A stretch of DNA of 64,000 nucleotides from Helicoverpa zea (lineage: Eukaryota > Arthropoda > Insecta > Lepidoptera > Noctuidae), in contig NC_061471.1 of the NCBI RefSeq assembly GCF_022581195.2, forward strand, positions 10,974,001 to 11,038,000. Reading direction: 5' to 3'. A program made the translations under genes and the position numbers. Below the pieces are notes generated by a model. The model had not been told where the DNA came from, made no database searches, and saw only the letters and a program-made list of their open reading frames with translations. Shown one piece after another: positions 34,345-47,776 of this stretch. Every line of letters begins with the position of its first letter. Position 1 is the stretch's first letter.

Positions 34345-36909
34345 GGATCCCGAACATAGCCGAAGGGTGCCGAACATACCCGAATACCCCCGAGCTATGA
34401 ATTGCAGCTCTCCAAGGGTTTAATTAAAAGCTGTATTGAGTTCTTGTCGTCAATCGTAGTCTTTTGTAAATCAAAGTTCTTTTGATATGGGCTTTGATTA
34501 TTTTTTTGTGACGATGAAAGTAATTTGAGGGTTGAACTTAAAATCAGATGGGGTTATTTTTATTTGAGACATACAGGTCAATGTATCGTCGAAATACAAA
34601 AAAGGGAATTGCAATGCATATTCATGAAACTGAATTAACTCGATACTTTTTAAAGTTACTAGTGTTTAACTTAAAACGGCGTGTCTCTTTTACTAAAAGA
34701 ATTGATTCGTCCACATCTTTTCTACAAAATAAAAATTATTATTTTTAATGGAAAAAATTTAAGCTACTAATTAATTCATTGAAGCCTATCAACTTTGGAT
34801 ATCTTGGTCAATGTAAATGTATCAATTTCATACAAAACACATTCGATTCTCCTGTTAGAAACGTTATATATATTTATGCAATTTTTTTATCACACAAATG
34901 TACCGATACTCGTGTCCGGGAGTGCATTTGAAATTCAGATTTTTCCCCTCCCTAGCCGGGTGGGGTGTCCAAATTTTATATTTTTCCCAAAATTGATCTT
35001 GACTTTTTGTTTGGAAATTTAAGATCTTCCATTAAACTATATCAATCAAACTTTCGCATTTCTCCAAATAAGAGAAGAACCTACGGATCTTGTATTTTTA
35101 GCTTAATTTTTATCCCATAAAAGACAGTTAAATTATTTCTGAGCAAAATAAACTCTACAGTCATTTGTTTTCGTTTCAACATTTTTTCCCCAATTTTAAA
35201 ATCGTTATCATGGTGTTCCTACCAGGGTGTATTATTCAAATTTATTAGCACTGGCCAATGAGGAAGCATAACCAGCGATCAGCACGGTTCCACTTGTTTG
35301 CTCCGACAAATGGATCCACAGAGCTGATGACATTATGATTTACTTTCTTAGAGATACGAGTAAATAGCTTGAAGAGTTTGTGATTGCATTGTAGAGTGTT
35401 GTTTGTTTAGGGAATTTGAGATTTTCTTTGTTTGGGAATTGTAATAAAAAAGGAAATATATCAACGGATAATCGTGAACTTCTATTTTAAAGTGCAAAAT
35501 CTGTGTTTTTGTACCTACCTATATATAATGCTAGATTAATAAGGAGACTTTTTAAAGGATAGGATTCGATCAAAATAAACGAAAGCTTCATGATAATTGT
35601 CTGTAATTGCTGCAAATTACGAGCATGAGGACGAGCTTTCTTGAACTTCTCATGAAACAAAACACAACTCTATATCTACGAGTTCACAAAAAAGAAACGA
35701 TCATTAAACTACAAAACAAAAAAGAAACAATTAAACTCCTACTATTTGCATGTAAATTCAATGTCACACGTTTAAGAAGAGCGGCAACGTCGCTCACTTC
35801 GACCTAATTAGCCACTGTTTCAATGAAAGGGTGCAACGTTGCCATTTCTCTGCATTTGCACTTCACCATCATAGTGTGAGAATAATTACTTCGTTTGTGT
35901 GAACTAAATAGGTCAAGCGTGAGTCGGGCTAACAGGCGAAAGATTCTGTTGTGCTTTTGCAAAATTTTGTTTAAGGATTTTTGTTGGAGCGTAGTTTTGG
36001 TTGTTGGTTTTAATTTAATATTTTAAATGTGCATCATTTTATAATTTTAAGCTATATAATAAACCTATAGTGTGTACTTTCAATATAACATTTATACAAC
36101 ATGTAACGTAATTAACGCACACCCTCAAACACCCCAATTAGAATATTATGTTATAATCATAATACATACACTGAATTTTTAATTTAACATGTATATGCAT
36201 TGTTATTTACTAAATTAGTTATACCAATTCTTGGAGAACTTTTTGGTCTTACTACTACGCACGCAATAAAGCGCCGCGCGCCGCTCGACTCGACACAACA
36301 TAACGAAACTACGGAAAAAGCCGACAATACACGAAGTCTTATTACTTTGAGTTACGGTCTATTTGAATTTGTTTTGACTGTACAGGGTTAATATGACAAC
36401 AATTTCCGTAGTTTTAATTATTTTGGGATAAAAAATTACCTATATTAAAAATGATATAAATCGATTCAGTAAACGATTCTGAACAAACTAATTTCAGGAT
36501 GTGCGTTAATTAAGTTACATGTTGTATATGTACTAAGTATCTCATAAACACATTACATTTGTAACTTTTTCATTAAAATTGTTTTACACATTTGCCTTCT
36601 AAAAATCCGGGACTTCTTAATTACTAAACCAAATTAAAAATCTTATAAGATGATGTAACTATAGATCCAACTAATTAATAGGGACAGAAAAACCATATAG
36701 AGAACCTATGTGTGGGTTTTCTTGCGTCAGTTTTTCCTACGTAACTCTAAAAAGGGTAACGGTATAATAGCTCACATTTTTAATTATTCGCAGACTCCTT
36801 CTAGTTATGTACTTGGTCAATGGTTTTCCACTATTTTTAATCGTAACATGACATTTTCCAATACTTTTTCCTTTTTTGAGTTCTGGAAAAAAATCTGCTT
36901 AAAATGATA
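34345..36909. other. Anonymous AT-rich DNA
   Basis: No CDS or RNA gene is supported. Short open frames (for example 34548-34748, 35607-35807 and 36200-36391) have no recognised domain. Small direct and inverted patches around 36050-36190 and 36420-36560 ('catgtaacgtaattaacgca' and its near reverse complement 'tgcgttaattaagttacatg') suggest the ends of a roughly 400-bp foldback or DNA transposon at about 36095-36525. Confidence 0.45.
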
Positions 36910-36917
36910 TACTTAAC

Positions 36918-36919
<2 letters not shown>

Positions 36920-36953
<34 letters not shown>

Positions 36954-37305
36954 TCCTCCTAGCCGATTATCGGCTACGGCGGCTGTTCTCATGTAAGGAG
37001 ATTAGCCAACTGCGCAGGACATATTATAGTGCACAAGCATTTGCGCAGACACAGGTGCACTCCCTATTCCTTCACTCTCATAGCCCGATGGGACGGCAAT
37101 CCGACACGACCGGAAAGAGATCAGGCGCAGGACCGACATTTACGTGCTCTCCGATGCACGGGTGAATCAATCACCAACTTCCAGGCTTCGGGCTGCTTTG
37201 TGAGTCTTCTAAAACCCACAAAGCGATTTCGGCCCGACTCGGGAATCGAACCCGAGACCTCGTGCTCAGCAGCCACACTTGCGACAACTAGACCAACGAG
37301 GCAGT
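36920..37305 (-). mobile_element. tRNA-derived SINE with 10-bp target duplication
   Basis: Read on the minus strand it starts with a tRNA-like head: A box 'tggtctagttg' (37285-37295) and B box 'ggttcgattcc' (37242-37252), the RNA polymerase III promoter parts. A GC-rich body follows, and the 3' end is a (CAT)n microsatellite of about 12 units (36918-36952). The direct repeat tacttaacat at 36910-36919 and 37306-37315 flanks it, which is a target-site duplication. The perfect duplication and intact boxes suggest a fairly recent LINE-mobilised insertion. The open frames across it are incidental. Confidence 0.92.
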
Positions 37306-37315
37306 TACTTAACAT

Positions 37316-38384
37316 ACTTACGTTAGGGAATCATCATTGTCTAATTTAATAAATCAAAGAGGAAATTATTTAAAACCCAACGTTACTTCATGTTATTTTA
37401 GCAACTTTTTCCAGCCATTTTGCAATTTAATGAAAGCCCTTTAACAGTCCATGGAATGATATATTAATAACATAAATAAGGCAAGGTCGGTTTATTCTCA
37501 TATGTACACCCGGCAAATTAAGTCGGACCACATAAAAAACATAAATGTTTATTAAAGTGCTGAAACCTGGCATCAGGACTGTAATTTGGGATTTAATGCC
37601 ACGCCACTGACCGGGGGTTGTAACGGAGAAAAATATAAATGTGTGCGCACCCTTTTTATGTGGGTTCTGAATAATATAATTAGGAATGTATACTATGGAA
37701 TTCCAAACTTTGAAAAACATAAAAAAAACAAAACAAGTTCACGAGAAATTGTTTTTCTTATCCAAGAAAATTATGTTACTTTTAGCATACACCTACTTTG
37801 TTGTGATAGTTTTGACATACCTGGTTGAAACAAACATTTTGTTGTTTATAGCTTGAGATAAGGACTGATTTCCTTAGGTTCATGAAATTAGGCCCATCCC
37901 CTATTAGGTTATATGCGAATAAAACTTACTTGACGCTTTATGCAGTGAGAGCCAATGAATATTCGATTATTGAGTCACTTATCTTTAACCGAATTAATTA
38001 AAAAAGGACTCGGCTTTTGTATGCCAATTGCGGAATACTAAAAGTAATCAGAATTCTGCACAACGATTTTAAATCAGACTGAAATACGACGCCGGGCGTA
38101 TTTTAAATTTCCATTTGTTAAAAAAAAACGGGGCAAGTAATTTTTAAATTTGGTAAAACTCCATGTTCGTTATTCGGAACAGGAAATATTATTATTGATA
38201 AATAATTATTGAGTTCCGTAGGTACGCAGTTAAATTAATTTGTGAAATATTTCTGCAATCGCTTGTTTTGGAATTTATTTTTGAATCAATGTTTAGCTAA
38301 AAGTTAATAGACTTTAAATTGTTAATACATAAATTACTCATACCTAATCATAATTGAGACCTTGTTTAATACCTATAATGTGTC
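37316..38384. other. No gene seen
   Basis: AT-rich sequence. Overlapping short frames on both strands at 37427-37828 lack domains. Confidence 0.45.
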
Positions 38385-38525
38385 ATATGAAATGAAATGA
38401 AATCGTTTATTTTGCAAGTTGGACATTACATCACTTTTACACGTCATTTTAAGAACGCTGAGGTCGGCATTTCCTAACTGACTGATCCCTGAGAAGAAAC
38501 GCCGAAACAAACTCAAGGGTCATAG
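38385..38525 (-). repeat. LINE 3' tail-like fragment
   Basis: On the plus strand, three 'atgaa' units precede 'atcgtttattttgcaagttg', then 'cacttttacacgtcatttta' and 'cctgagaagaaacgccgaaa'. Inverted, this is a short UTR ending in a pentamer microsatellite, like the 3' ends of CR1-group LINEs. No coding part remains. Confidence 0.45.
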
Positions 38526-38799
38526 TCTCTTTTGAAGTCCAAACATGTTATAAATCAAGTAATATTATGTGTGAGTGTCACCATGTACGCGGTCTGGAAT
38601 GGCCTTTTGAGGAAAGAGCCACATCAGGCTGGAGCTGACCAGTCCCAACAGACGGCACGCATGCATCAGTCGTCGTGTAGCTCAAACCATATCTTAGGGA
38701 GCTCAACGACCTGTCACACGACGATACCAGATCTGCAGAACATTTGCGTAGGCCATTCAAAAATACTCAAACCCGCCAGACAGTATTTATGTTATAAGA

Positions 38800-39840
38800 A
38801 TATATAATGTTGCTCGCATACACGATACTCACATTCACAATAACTAAACACATAGAAGAAATACACAGAAGATGGAAACAGAAAGAATTGCACGGTCGAC
38901 ACCCAAATGATTTACAACAAATATGCATAGATAGGGAAGCTTCCAACAAATGGCTAGAACTTAGCGGACTTTTTCCAGAAACAGAAGGGTTTATGCTAGC
39001 CATACAGGACCAAGTCATTAACACAAAGAACTACAGAAAGTATATAATTAGGGATAGTACAGTTAGGAGTGATTTATGCAGAAAATGTCATAGTAAGCCC
39101 GAAACCATACAACACATCACAGGAGCATGCAGCACACTAACACAAAACGATTACACACACAGACACAACCAATTAGTAAACATAATACACTAAAAACTCG
39201 AAATAAAACACAAACTCGCACAAGATCCTTACACACCATATTACAAATACACACCAAGAGCTGTCTTAGAAAATCAATATTTTAAAATGTATTACGACCG
39301 CACTATAATTACAGACCACACCATTTATAACAATAGACCTGATATCACACTGGTAGATAAAACCAAGAAACACACATTCATCATTGACATAGCCGTCCCA
39401 AACACTAACAACATTCAAAAAACAATCACAGAAAAAATAAGGAAATATACAGAATTGCAAGAAGAAATAACTAGAGTTTGGAAAATGAATAGAGTAACAA
39501 TAGTCCCGATAATAATATCTACCACAGGTGTAGTCCCTAAACAAATTTTTAATAGTTTTGCCGCACTTGATCTCTCCAAATATACTTACCTCACTCTACA
39601 GAAAGCAGCTATCCTCAACACATGCCGTATTGTCAGAAAATTTTTGCAACTAGATTTAGATAATAACTTTAATGCAGTACAGAACAACCAGCAAACTTCC
39701 CAAACCCAATAGTATTAGTATTAGGATCTCACTCTGGCTTTGCCCGTAAGATCCTAAAAAGACCAGGTTTAAATTAAAACCTGAGAAAACGATCGTTTAA
39801 AACCAAAATAATTAAAAAAAAATACAATTATAATATATAA
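38800..39840 (+). mobile_element. R4/Dong-like LINE 3' end (restriction-like endonuclease type)
   Basis: A 5'-truncated non-LTR element whose coding part holds the C-terminal zinc finger and PD-(D/E)XK-type endonuclease, followed by a short 3' UTR with an A-rich end (39810-39825). The reverse transcriptase is absent. No target duplication could be defined because the 5' edge is unclear. Confidence 0.75.
38807..39712 (+). pseudogene. C-terminus of RLE-type LINE protein, one in-frame stop
   Basis: One reading frame runs from about 38807 to the stop at 39710-39712 and is interrupted only by TAA at 39191-39193, probably a former CAA/AAA. The first half has the region 'LSGLFPETEGFMLAIQDQV' and a CCHC finger, Cys-X2-Cys-X8-His-X4-Cys ('CRKC' ... 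'HITGAC', residues 91-108 from 38807). The second half (from 39287) has the endonuclease signature RPD (residues 17-19) followed 14 residues later by Asp ('FIIDIAVP'), then Lys/Tyr-rich 'TEKIRKYTELQEEI'. This endonuclease is typical of R2/R4-type elements, which nick target DNA in place of an APE domain. Family-level identity is strong; clade (R4/Dong) is from memory and moderate. Confidence 0.8.
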
Positions 39841-42127
39841 ATGTCAATAAACAATGTCATTAATAAAATGTTATCTGATGATAATAAATATCACTCAATC
39901 TTCAGCTTGCAGCACCTAAATTCTTATTAAGTTATTTATCATAAAGGTCCAGAGTCATTTGATAAGTAGATATACCATTAGATATCAGACAGATAGGAAC
40001 AAAAGGCTTCATAGGTAGGGCTCATTAGTTTATTTCTTTTGAAGGAAATGTTAGTAATAATGACAAAAAATCATCACTAACCCACTATTCTGCTAATGTC
40101 CTATTTAGTTACAGTCACGTGCCAACGTAGCCAGGACGTGAACATTCTGACTAAATAACGTAATAAGCCATTTCTAGAAAAAACCTACGGTATTCTATTT
40201 TTGATCATGTAATTTTTTTCATACTCATAATTTCAGCCTACGTTAGAAGTCTGCTTTGTGAGGGGATTCTTATAGGAGCCTAGCGATGGGTTGATGTTGA
40301 GCTACACCTACGCAACGATTTATTTTTTTTCTACTTTAATTGTCGGTTGACTAGTCTATAACAGTCTCTGTTAACATTGTGGTCAATAATCAGTAGATGT
40401 ATATCAATATCTTCAGGTAAAATATCCTAAATTGACTTCTCTTAGCATGTTGTTTTAGTAAGTTCTATGAGATTGAAAGTGCAATTAAATAGTCTCATTA
40501 TTTAGACAATATACCTACATATTTTCTCAGCACATCTTATATCACAAAAACCAGTGTAAATAGCCAAACTATCAGAGCAAACAGACTTGAGAAAGCTATC
40601 AGTACCACCTCAATGTTCGTCACATATCAGAGACGATAATTCACGCCACAATGAAAGAGTCGTCACGCCGTGATCACGTCTATCTGTCACTTTCGCTCCG
40701 TTTAACGTCAATAAAAGAATGAAGTTACTTTTGTGGAGTAGCTGTAAATCTCGGCGATTGGGGACTTTTAGATACGGCGATGATGGTGACGGGAAATTTG
40801 ATTCCTGGTTATGACCGATCCGATCTGTAAGTACTAGAACGCCTTTGTTAATATTGAGACCCTTCTACAGGTTTCGTAACAAGGCGAACCAAGGTAACTT
40901 TTTGAGGTTTGAATAGTAGTTCGAAATGAATCGTGATCCCTAGCCTGTGCAAGTAATGTCACCAAAGAGCTTACAGTTGGCATCATAGACTCAAGGATGC
41001 GACTTTATTGAAATGCTAAAAAATATAGAAGTTTCTAAGCATTTCAAAGCAAGAGAGTGAAGATTAGATGTATTTTAGGTCAAGCTCCAGCAACTCAAAT
41101 TCTATGTTAAATTTTCAAGCCAGCCACATGTTCTGTTCTTCTTGTTAAGCAGTTTATCTATCAAATAAATAGTAATCGTAACGTACCCGCATCGTGAGGT
41201 CTAAATAAGGGCCACCATCCGCTGAGTCGGCGGCCAGACGCGTGTACTTTATGACAGGCCCACAAAATATCGTCGCATTTATTTGAATCGCAATGTTATC
41301 ATCTAAACTCGAGGGTGTGAAGCACCCTTATCATATTTTGTGGGTTTTTACTCAGTTTTAGTTCAAGTCTAGAATTTTATGGGCATCTTGAGGGATAGTT
41401 AAGAACTACGGGTGTTTTTAAGAGTGTATCATTAAGTTGTTGGTTTTGAAAATGATTCCGTTTTGATTGGGTCTATTTGCGGGCCATCCGTAGTTCTTTT
41501 TCACTATACATATATACTTCATAAACTTGAAGTAAATAATATTGTGAAAACTACAACAAAGCTTCAATTTTCTTCATAAAAGCTCTCAAACAAACTATCC
41601 TTTTCTATTTTAAAAATATTAAGCAGCTAAACAAGTTAGTATAACTACATTCTTATCGCCGTTCATACAACATTAAAGTTTTCATTCGGTAAAGTACAGA
41701 CGCGCACAAAAATGGTAATTTGATGTGGTACACTCGCTTTGCGATGTACAAAGACAAACTAAGAATATTTTGTACAAAATGGGACAACGTTTTGTGCACA
41801 GCTGGCAGCGGTTGAAAGGGAATTGTGTCACTTATACTAAGATTATATTTAAAAAGCTTATTCCCATGCATTTTAACGCTACATTAGGAAACAGGGAGCT
41901 CTTGGGTATTTTATGGAAAGATGTTTTAAGTTAATGTTTTGGGAAAACATGGGTTTATTTAAAATCCGTGGCAAAATGGAGTCATCTTTTGGATATATTA
42001 CGTAAATGCATAATGAAGTTCACTCTATTTCAATAATAAAAGCCGTTGGATCCAAATCCTGTATGCTGTGACAACAAAGAATTTATTTCCATTGTCAGCG
42101 GAAAAAAATGTATTAGGACATTTTGTT
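39841..42127. other. No gene seen
   Basis: Anonymous AT-rich DNA with a modest GC-richer patch at 41185-41290. Short frames near 41653-41934 on both strands are not protein-like. Confidence 0.45.
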
Positions 42128-42228
42128 TACATAGAGCAACTGCCTATCTGACCTCCTCAATCCAGTTACCTGGGCAATCCAAATATAGGCCTTGGCTTGC
42201 TCCTGCGTACCCGAACTATCGAAGAGGA
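42128..42228 (+). repeat. Interspersed repeat family A, 3' half
   Basis: 'catagagcaactgcctatct', 'gacctcctcaatccagttac', 'ctgggcaatcc' and 'tacccgaactatcga' match the later blocks of the 10.9-kb copy. The 5' core is missing. Confidence 0.7.
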
Positions 42229-44520
42229 AAAATTTTATAAGTTAATAATTACATTTAAACAAGAATAATTTGATAAAGATGTCCTTAAAAACTATTCCTA
42301 TTTAAACAAAAAAAAAATCTTAAAAAAAGTGCCAAAGCACAATGATTACTTCAACGTATCACATGTAGTTCGCCCAGTGACGCGCCATAAACCGGCTAAA
42401 TCGCTTGTCGGCAGCCATTTGCATAAACATAAACGGTACAGCGCCACGGTGGTACAAAATGTAAACTCTGGACGTTCGAGAGGATAGGAAAAATGTACCG
42501 CGTGGCTGAGGGTTTGTTTGTAAAATAATGGTGAGGATATAAGATTTCTTTACGTGAACTATTAGTACGTTCGGAGTAAAATTAATGGATAAACGAGAAA
42601 GGTCTTAAATCAATTGCTATCAACTTTTTATGAAGTCATTGACACAACATAACCCAGTGTATATTTTGAAGATATTTGGCCATACATTTACTGGTTACTA
42701 AAAGACTGTATTAAATTAACTTAATAGTCAACGAACACCTTTAAGAAAGTTTTTCTAGTGAAGTTCATTATTTTTTACTTCTAATTGAATTTCGATAATA
42801 TTCACAAATATATTTGAACAATAGAATTATGCAGATGTAAACATTAAAAAGATTGGAGGGAGGAAATGTTTGCGTCTCGTTTCACAATCCGTGTTTATTT
42901 TGAACATTTTTTTTATGTTAATTATATTTGAATGGGTACATTTTTCTCTGTTTTCACGGGCAGGCTACATTTTCCCGCTACAGAATTTGAATTTCAAATT
43001 AAGAACAAATCCTGTTCCACGGTTATTCAGATTTATATTCGGTTGAGGGCCAATGACGCAGAAATATGAGTGTCATCTTTCATTTTACTTTAACTCAAAT
43101 TTATTTGAAACACTTCTGTCCATGATTGTACACTGGAGATGATTGTATTTTGCTTTATTGGTTAATTAAATGTTTACGTAATTTTATTAATATTTACTTG
43201 GGTTTGGGGTCGAATGTCTGTTAAGATGAAAGAGATATCTTAGATAATTGTAACTTTACTGTGGTAGACGCTTGTTTTATGCAAAATCATTTAGATAGGC
43301 ATTTGTTTTATGAATACTGAACATGTAAATTCACGTAAAATAACTTGTTCTGGGTGATTGATAGCTCAGTGTTTGAATATCATATTATTAGGTCTTGCCA
43401 ATATCTTTATGTATTGCTTGAGCATGATCGAAATTGACACAGAAAATAACATGGTACCCCAGTGTTAGCCACAAAAGTCCGAAGGTTTATCAAATTGTGT
43501 ATTAATATAAGTAGACGTGGTATGTATTATTAATGGCTTTTATTAGAATATTTTGTAAAAAAACATTTGTATCAAATTATGACGTTACTGATTGAACATA
43601 CACTTCAAGCCACAGAAAATGGGCAGATATTTAAACAATCGACCGCCATTGTTATAACGACATCGATTTAACCAAACAACTTAATTGTTATTGAGTGGTA
43701 ATGTACAATCATCCAGTTGTATTGAAGAGTCCTTTTTGATGCAACGCGGTGTAATAAATTTATGTTTCATTGTATGTAAGTCTTGTATATTTTATTTTAA
43801 CATGTCACTGTAAAATAATAGTGAACTACAAAAATAATGGAAGCTTTATGCACAAATTGATATTAAGTATAGAATATTCGAATTATGACTTGAATGGGTT
43901 CGTCAATGTTTAGACCGATGAAAACCTCTGGCTGATGACACAAACGAGACAAACTCTGTTGACACTGATAAGTAGATGATACTACTAAGCTATAAGCTGC
44001 TTCAGTTAACCATTATATAAAATTGGGTAAACTACCTTCTTTTAGAATTGTAATGTAAGTACTCTTTACAGAAACCGAAATCACACATAATAGACTTACG
44101 TACAAAAATAATAATGAAGAAATATTATTTTAAATTCACCACTGTCTCAAATTATCTGCACCGCAGTGTACCGATATCAAACAGAAAACAATGCAGTGAG
44201 TTTCTAAAAACTAGCCGTGTACCAACGAGATGGCTTCCTTCTCCTTTGACGGGGTTAATTGCTAGCAAGTCAACACGGGCAGAAAGCTCATTAAGTCACA
44301 AGGGACGGACGTGGACCCCCACTGATGCCCCTTTCGACCCCCTTTTGACCCCCTCTCAGAGTAGGAAGTGCGTTTAACGTACTTACCTAGGTAGATTTTA
44401 TTTTTGCAGTTTATGATGCAGGTTTATTGCTGTTTTATGTTTTGTTTTAAAGGTGCTATTTTTAAGTATTTGGAATGTCTGTTTTACTTTCCTGCTGGTG
44501 TTTTAATTTTACCAACGAAA
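42229..44520. other. Anonymous DNA with two GC-richer patches
   Basis: No gene is supported. GC-richer patches at 42366-42480 and 44180-44375 contrast with the surroundings. The second lies within a frame of 87 codons with no recognised domain. Either could be a conserved noncoding element. Confidence 0.4.
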
Positions 44521-44524
44521 CGAC

Positions 44525-44705
44525 CTCATACTCCACACATGCACACATCTTTATTTCGAGGGCAATCATTAAAACTGGTAGTAGGAACAGGTAGGTGTTC
44601 CAGATCCTTCCGGAGCCCGGAATCATTTAAACAGGAATCGAACCCGTGACATGCAATGCAGCAATTGATACGATCGACCGCTACATCATACGTGTCGTCC
44701 CATTT
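44525..44705 (-). mobile_element. tRNA-derived SINE fragment
   Basis: The minus strand carries a B box 'ggttcgattcc' (44634-44644) preceded, at tRNA-like spacing, by an A-box-like 'tagcggtcgatcg' (44671-44683). A GC-richer body runs on to about 44525. The head differs from the SINE at 36.9 kb, so this is another subfamily. No clear tail or target duplication is visible. Confidence 0.6.
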
Positions 44706-47578
44706 CCCCAAATCCTTCATTGTTTTTCAATCTTAATTCAGTTTTTTTCTAAACATCGCTTTTGTTTTGAAGACAGAAAACAGAATAAAGGAGGATAGGT
44801 ACACACCACGATACTGCGACCTCATTGAAGAGCTATCGGCTCAAAGTTGTTTGAACAACAGATGCAACATCGAACACTTGCACTCACAGCTGGTGACAAC
44901 TATTTGTGTAAAAGGTGGTACTGTGTGGTACATGGTTTATAGTTTTATATGATTGGATTTTATTTTAGTGTGTTTTATTCCTTATAACTTGTTATGATGG
45001 TGTGCAGATGACGTAACTGCTATTCATAACGAACTTTTTCTTATTCTGTGAAAATAGAATATCACAATGCAGTAATAAATCAACTACCTACGCAGAAAAA
45101 GTCCGTGATATTTTACCATTCGCTTGTAGTAAAAAAGGCTGAGCTCGTCAGTGAGAAAACGTGACGCATGGCGCTTCAGATCAATGGTACAACAAGAGCT
45201 GTAAATAAACCATCAGTTTATGATACTTCTAAGAATAATAATGATGTTATTTGCTGATAACCGGTTCACTTACGCAGAGAAAGTCATTTCGACGTTTCAA
45301 CTATTATTTAGGAGAACATTTATTAATTTAAAAAAGATATGGTTTAAAGAATGCCCTTAAACCATAGCTTTTTAACTTTTATAAGAAGCAATGGAAAAGA
45401 GTCTCTAACTCTTTAATAACTAAGCAAAATAAAAACAAAATGAAATGAGAAGCGATAAACAATAACCTTACCCAGTGGAGATCATAAAGATATATTAAAA
45501 AAAAGCGTGTAAAAAAAAATATCTATAAAGAGAAACTCTCAGTGTGGATGTTAATGGCCTGTGCCCAGTGAGAAATATTACACCTTATTCGTTTCGCTTT
45601 AATTAAACTTTCGATGCCCGGGAACTGGTTTACTTGTGGTAAGTAACTGGCTGAAATATTGGACGAGATTTAAAATTTGTTCTTGAGAGACAGACGATTT
45701 TCTTCTTTTTAAAATGTGAATATTCAATTATTATATTTTTATACCATAGGAGTACATAATTCAATCAGTTTACGTATAGTTCAAGTTAAAATACTACTTA
45801 AAATAAATCGCAAAAAAAAAATTTGTTTGCCCATATCTCTGACTGAGAATTGATTTTTTTTACGTAATTAAATAAATTGTTCAAAACTGAGAAGATGACC
45901 AGTTAATCCAAGTAATAGCTTTAGAGAAGAACACTACAGGTATGTTTCAATTAAAAACCTTCTTGTTCTTCCTGCCCTGTTCCAAAGTTATTGTGAGTCG
46001 ACGCAATATGTATTTTTAAATCGAAAACCACTAGAAGTAAAATGAACAATACATAATAATATCCATTTCTTAGAACATAACAGCTAACTACCACACCGCG
46101 TCCTCGCTGAAAGCAGTCACCGTGGAAATTGGAGCAGCTTTCAATAACTGAACTGATCAATTATAGCTCTCAAATATATGACACGTGTGAGTTTCACCAG
46201 ACGAAAACTTGTTTTAGGAAGCCATTTACGTTTGTACTTTAGTAAGATTTTAATTGTGTTTTTCTTGGAGTGAAACTTTAAGATTATACGTCATTTTAAT
46301 TTCAGTCTATATATAACTTTAAAAACTTTCATGATTTTTTTTTTATTAATAAGACAACATATGGTATAATTTAAAAGGGATGCCTGATCAAAATCTCTGC
46401 CAATATTGTAGTCCGTTTGTATTCTTACTAATATGTTTAATTTTTTAGCTGCATCGGTAGACATTGCCCGTTTTTTACCCGTGCTGAGATAATTTTCAAG
46501 ATCATTACGTAAAAACATGAGAGCAGCTACAACATCATTTGCTAACTAAGAACATGCTGGTTCAGACCTAGAATTACCCTAACAAAAGGACATAAAAGTA
46601 CTTAACTCAAATTTCAATTTTCTTACAATCCTTGTCCTCCATTTAATATTTCTCGCAAGAATTTTCTCGTCATTATTACAAAATTACCGAAGACCACTTA
46701 GGGCCATTATCGTTTGCCGAGAGAAAATTGTATGCAAACAAAGTAAGGGTTAAAAAATCCACGTGAACAGGCAAGAGGGTTAAATGTTGGGGCTCGATGC
46801 AAATTGGTCCCGTGGGTCTTTCAGACCGCATTTAAAATAATACACAGCTACCCCGGTAGATTCGAAGGCAGATGGTTAAATAACTTTTCATATGTCATTT
46901 GCATTTGCGAGTTAAAAAAAGAGTTGGTAATATTTTCATAATTTGTTTATGTTCGGGATGAATGTTTAATCAGGAGAATTTGTGATATTTTTTTTTTCCT
47001 GTTGTTTTTGAGTGAGATTTTTGTTGAAATAGTCAATGTTTTGTTGCTACCGTTTTTACCCAATACCCAAAAACCCAGAGGAGTACAGTACTAATGAATC
47101 GTTTTAAAAAATATTTGTAAGTCGTTTTTTACAAAATGAATGAACCAAATTATAATAACAGAAAGACATAAAGCGTGATGATTGGACTGAATGATTTTGA
47201 GACTGGATTTTGAAAGCTAAAAATTTTTCTTTAGCTACTTTCTTAGTCACCAATTCACCTCTAATTTACTTCAACAGACAAAGCAGTAAAAATCTAAACA
47301 ATAAAAAAATTGAATAGTCCCATATGAAATTGTGATGCTTATTGCGCGCTCGCCGCTGCCCGACGGATTACAGTAATGGCACTGAATACTAAGCGGTCAG
47401 ACCCGACAAGCATAGACCAGATAATGTGGTGCAGATACGACAGTTCTATCTGCAATGGTTTAACAGTGGATTTCTATAACCTGTCTATCCGTTGTTTTGC
47501 GATTAGAGATTGGATTTAGACTTAAGCTGCATATAAATTGTGTCCGATCTCTAAGCGCAAAATAAAGAATAGATAACC
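44706..47578. other. No gene seen
   Basis: AT-rich. The short frames at 44767-44952, 45951-46160 (minus) and 46291-46518 (minus) show no motif. No repeats were classified. Confidence 0.45.
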
Positions 47579-47776
47579 ATGGGACCATGGGGCCCAAGTG
47601 CCCACAGACTCTTTCGAGAAATCAGTAAGCGATTAGTGGAGTCCACTCGTGACCAAAGGGCTGGCCTACACTTCGGTCAAAGGATATGCATTGCCATCCA
47701 GCGTGGCAATGCAGCCAGCCTTTTGGGCACGATCCCAGCTGACAGCGATGCGGATGAATATTTTGATACTTAGTTT
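47579..47776 (+). pseudogene. LINE polyprotein C-terminal remnant
   Basis: The last 64 codons of a frame read 'MGPWGPSAHRLFREISKRL', then 'DQRAGLHFGQRICIAIQRGN' and 'AASLLGTIPADSDADEYFD', ending at TAG. The signature Q-R-hydrophobic-A-I-Q-R-G-N-A-A-S followed by a Leu-Gly-Thr motif is familiar from C-termini of reverse-transcriptase-type proteins scattered through insect genomes. The clade cannot be assigned from this piece. The upstream domains are absent, so it is a 5'-truncated, non-functional copy. A host gene exon is possible but less likely. Confidence 0.5.

Noticed and set aside
36918..36952. (ATG)n tract as a stand-alone microsatellite
   Set aside because: It is the 3' tail of the minus-strand SINE and lies inside its target duplication boundaries.
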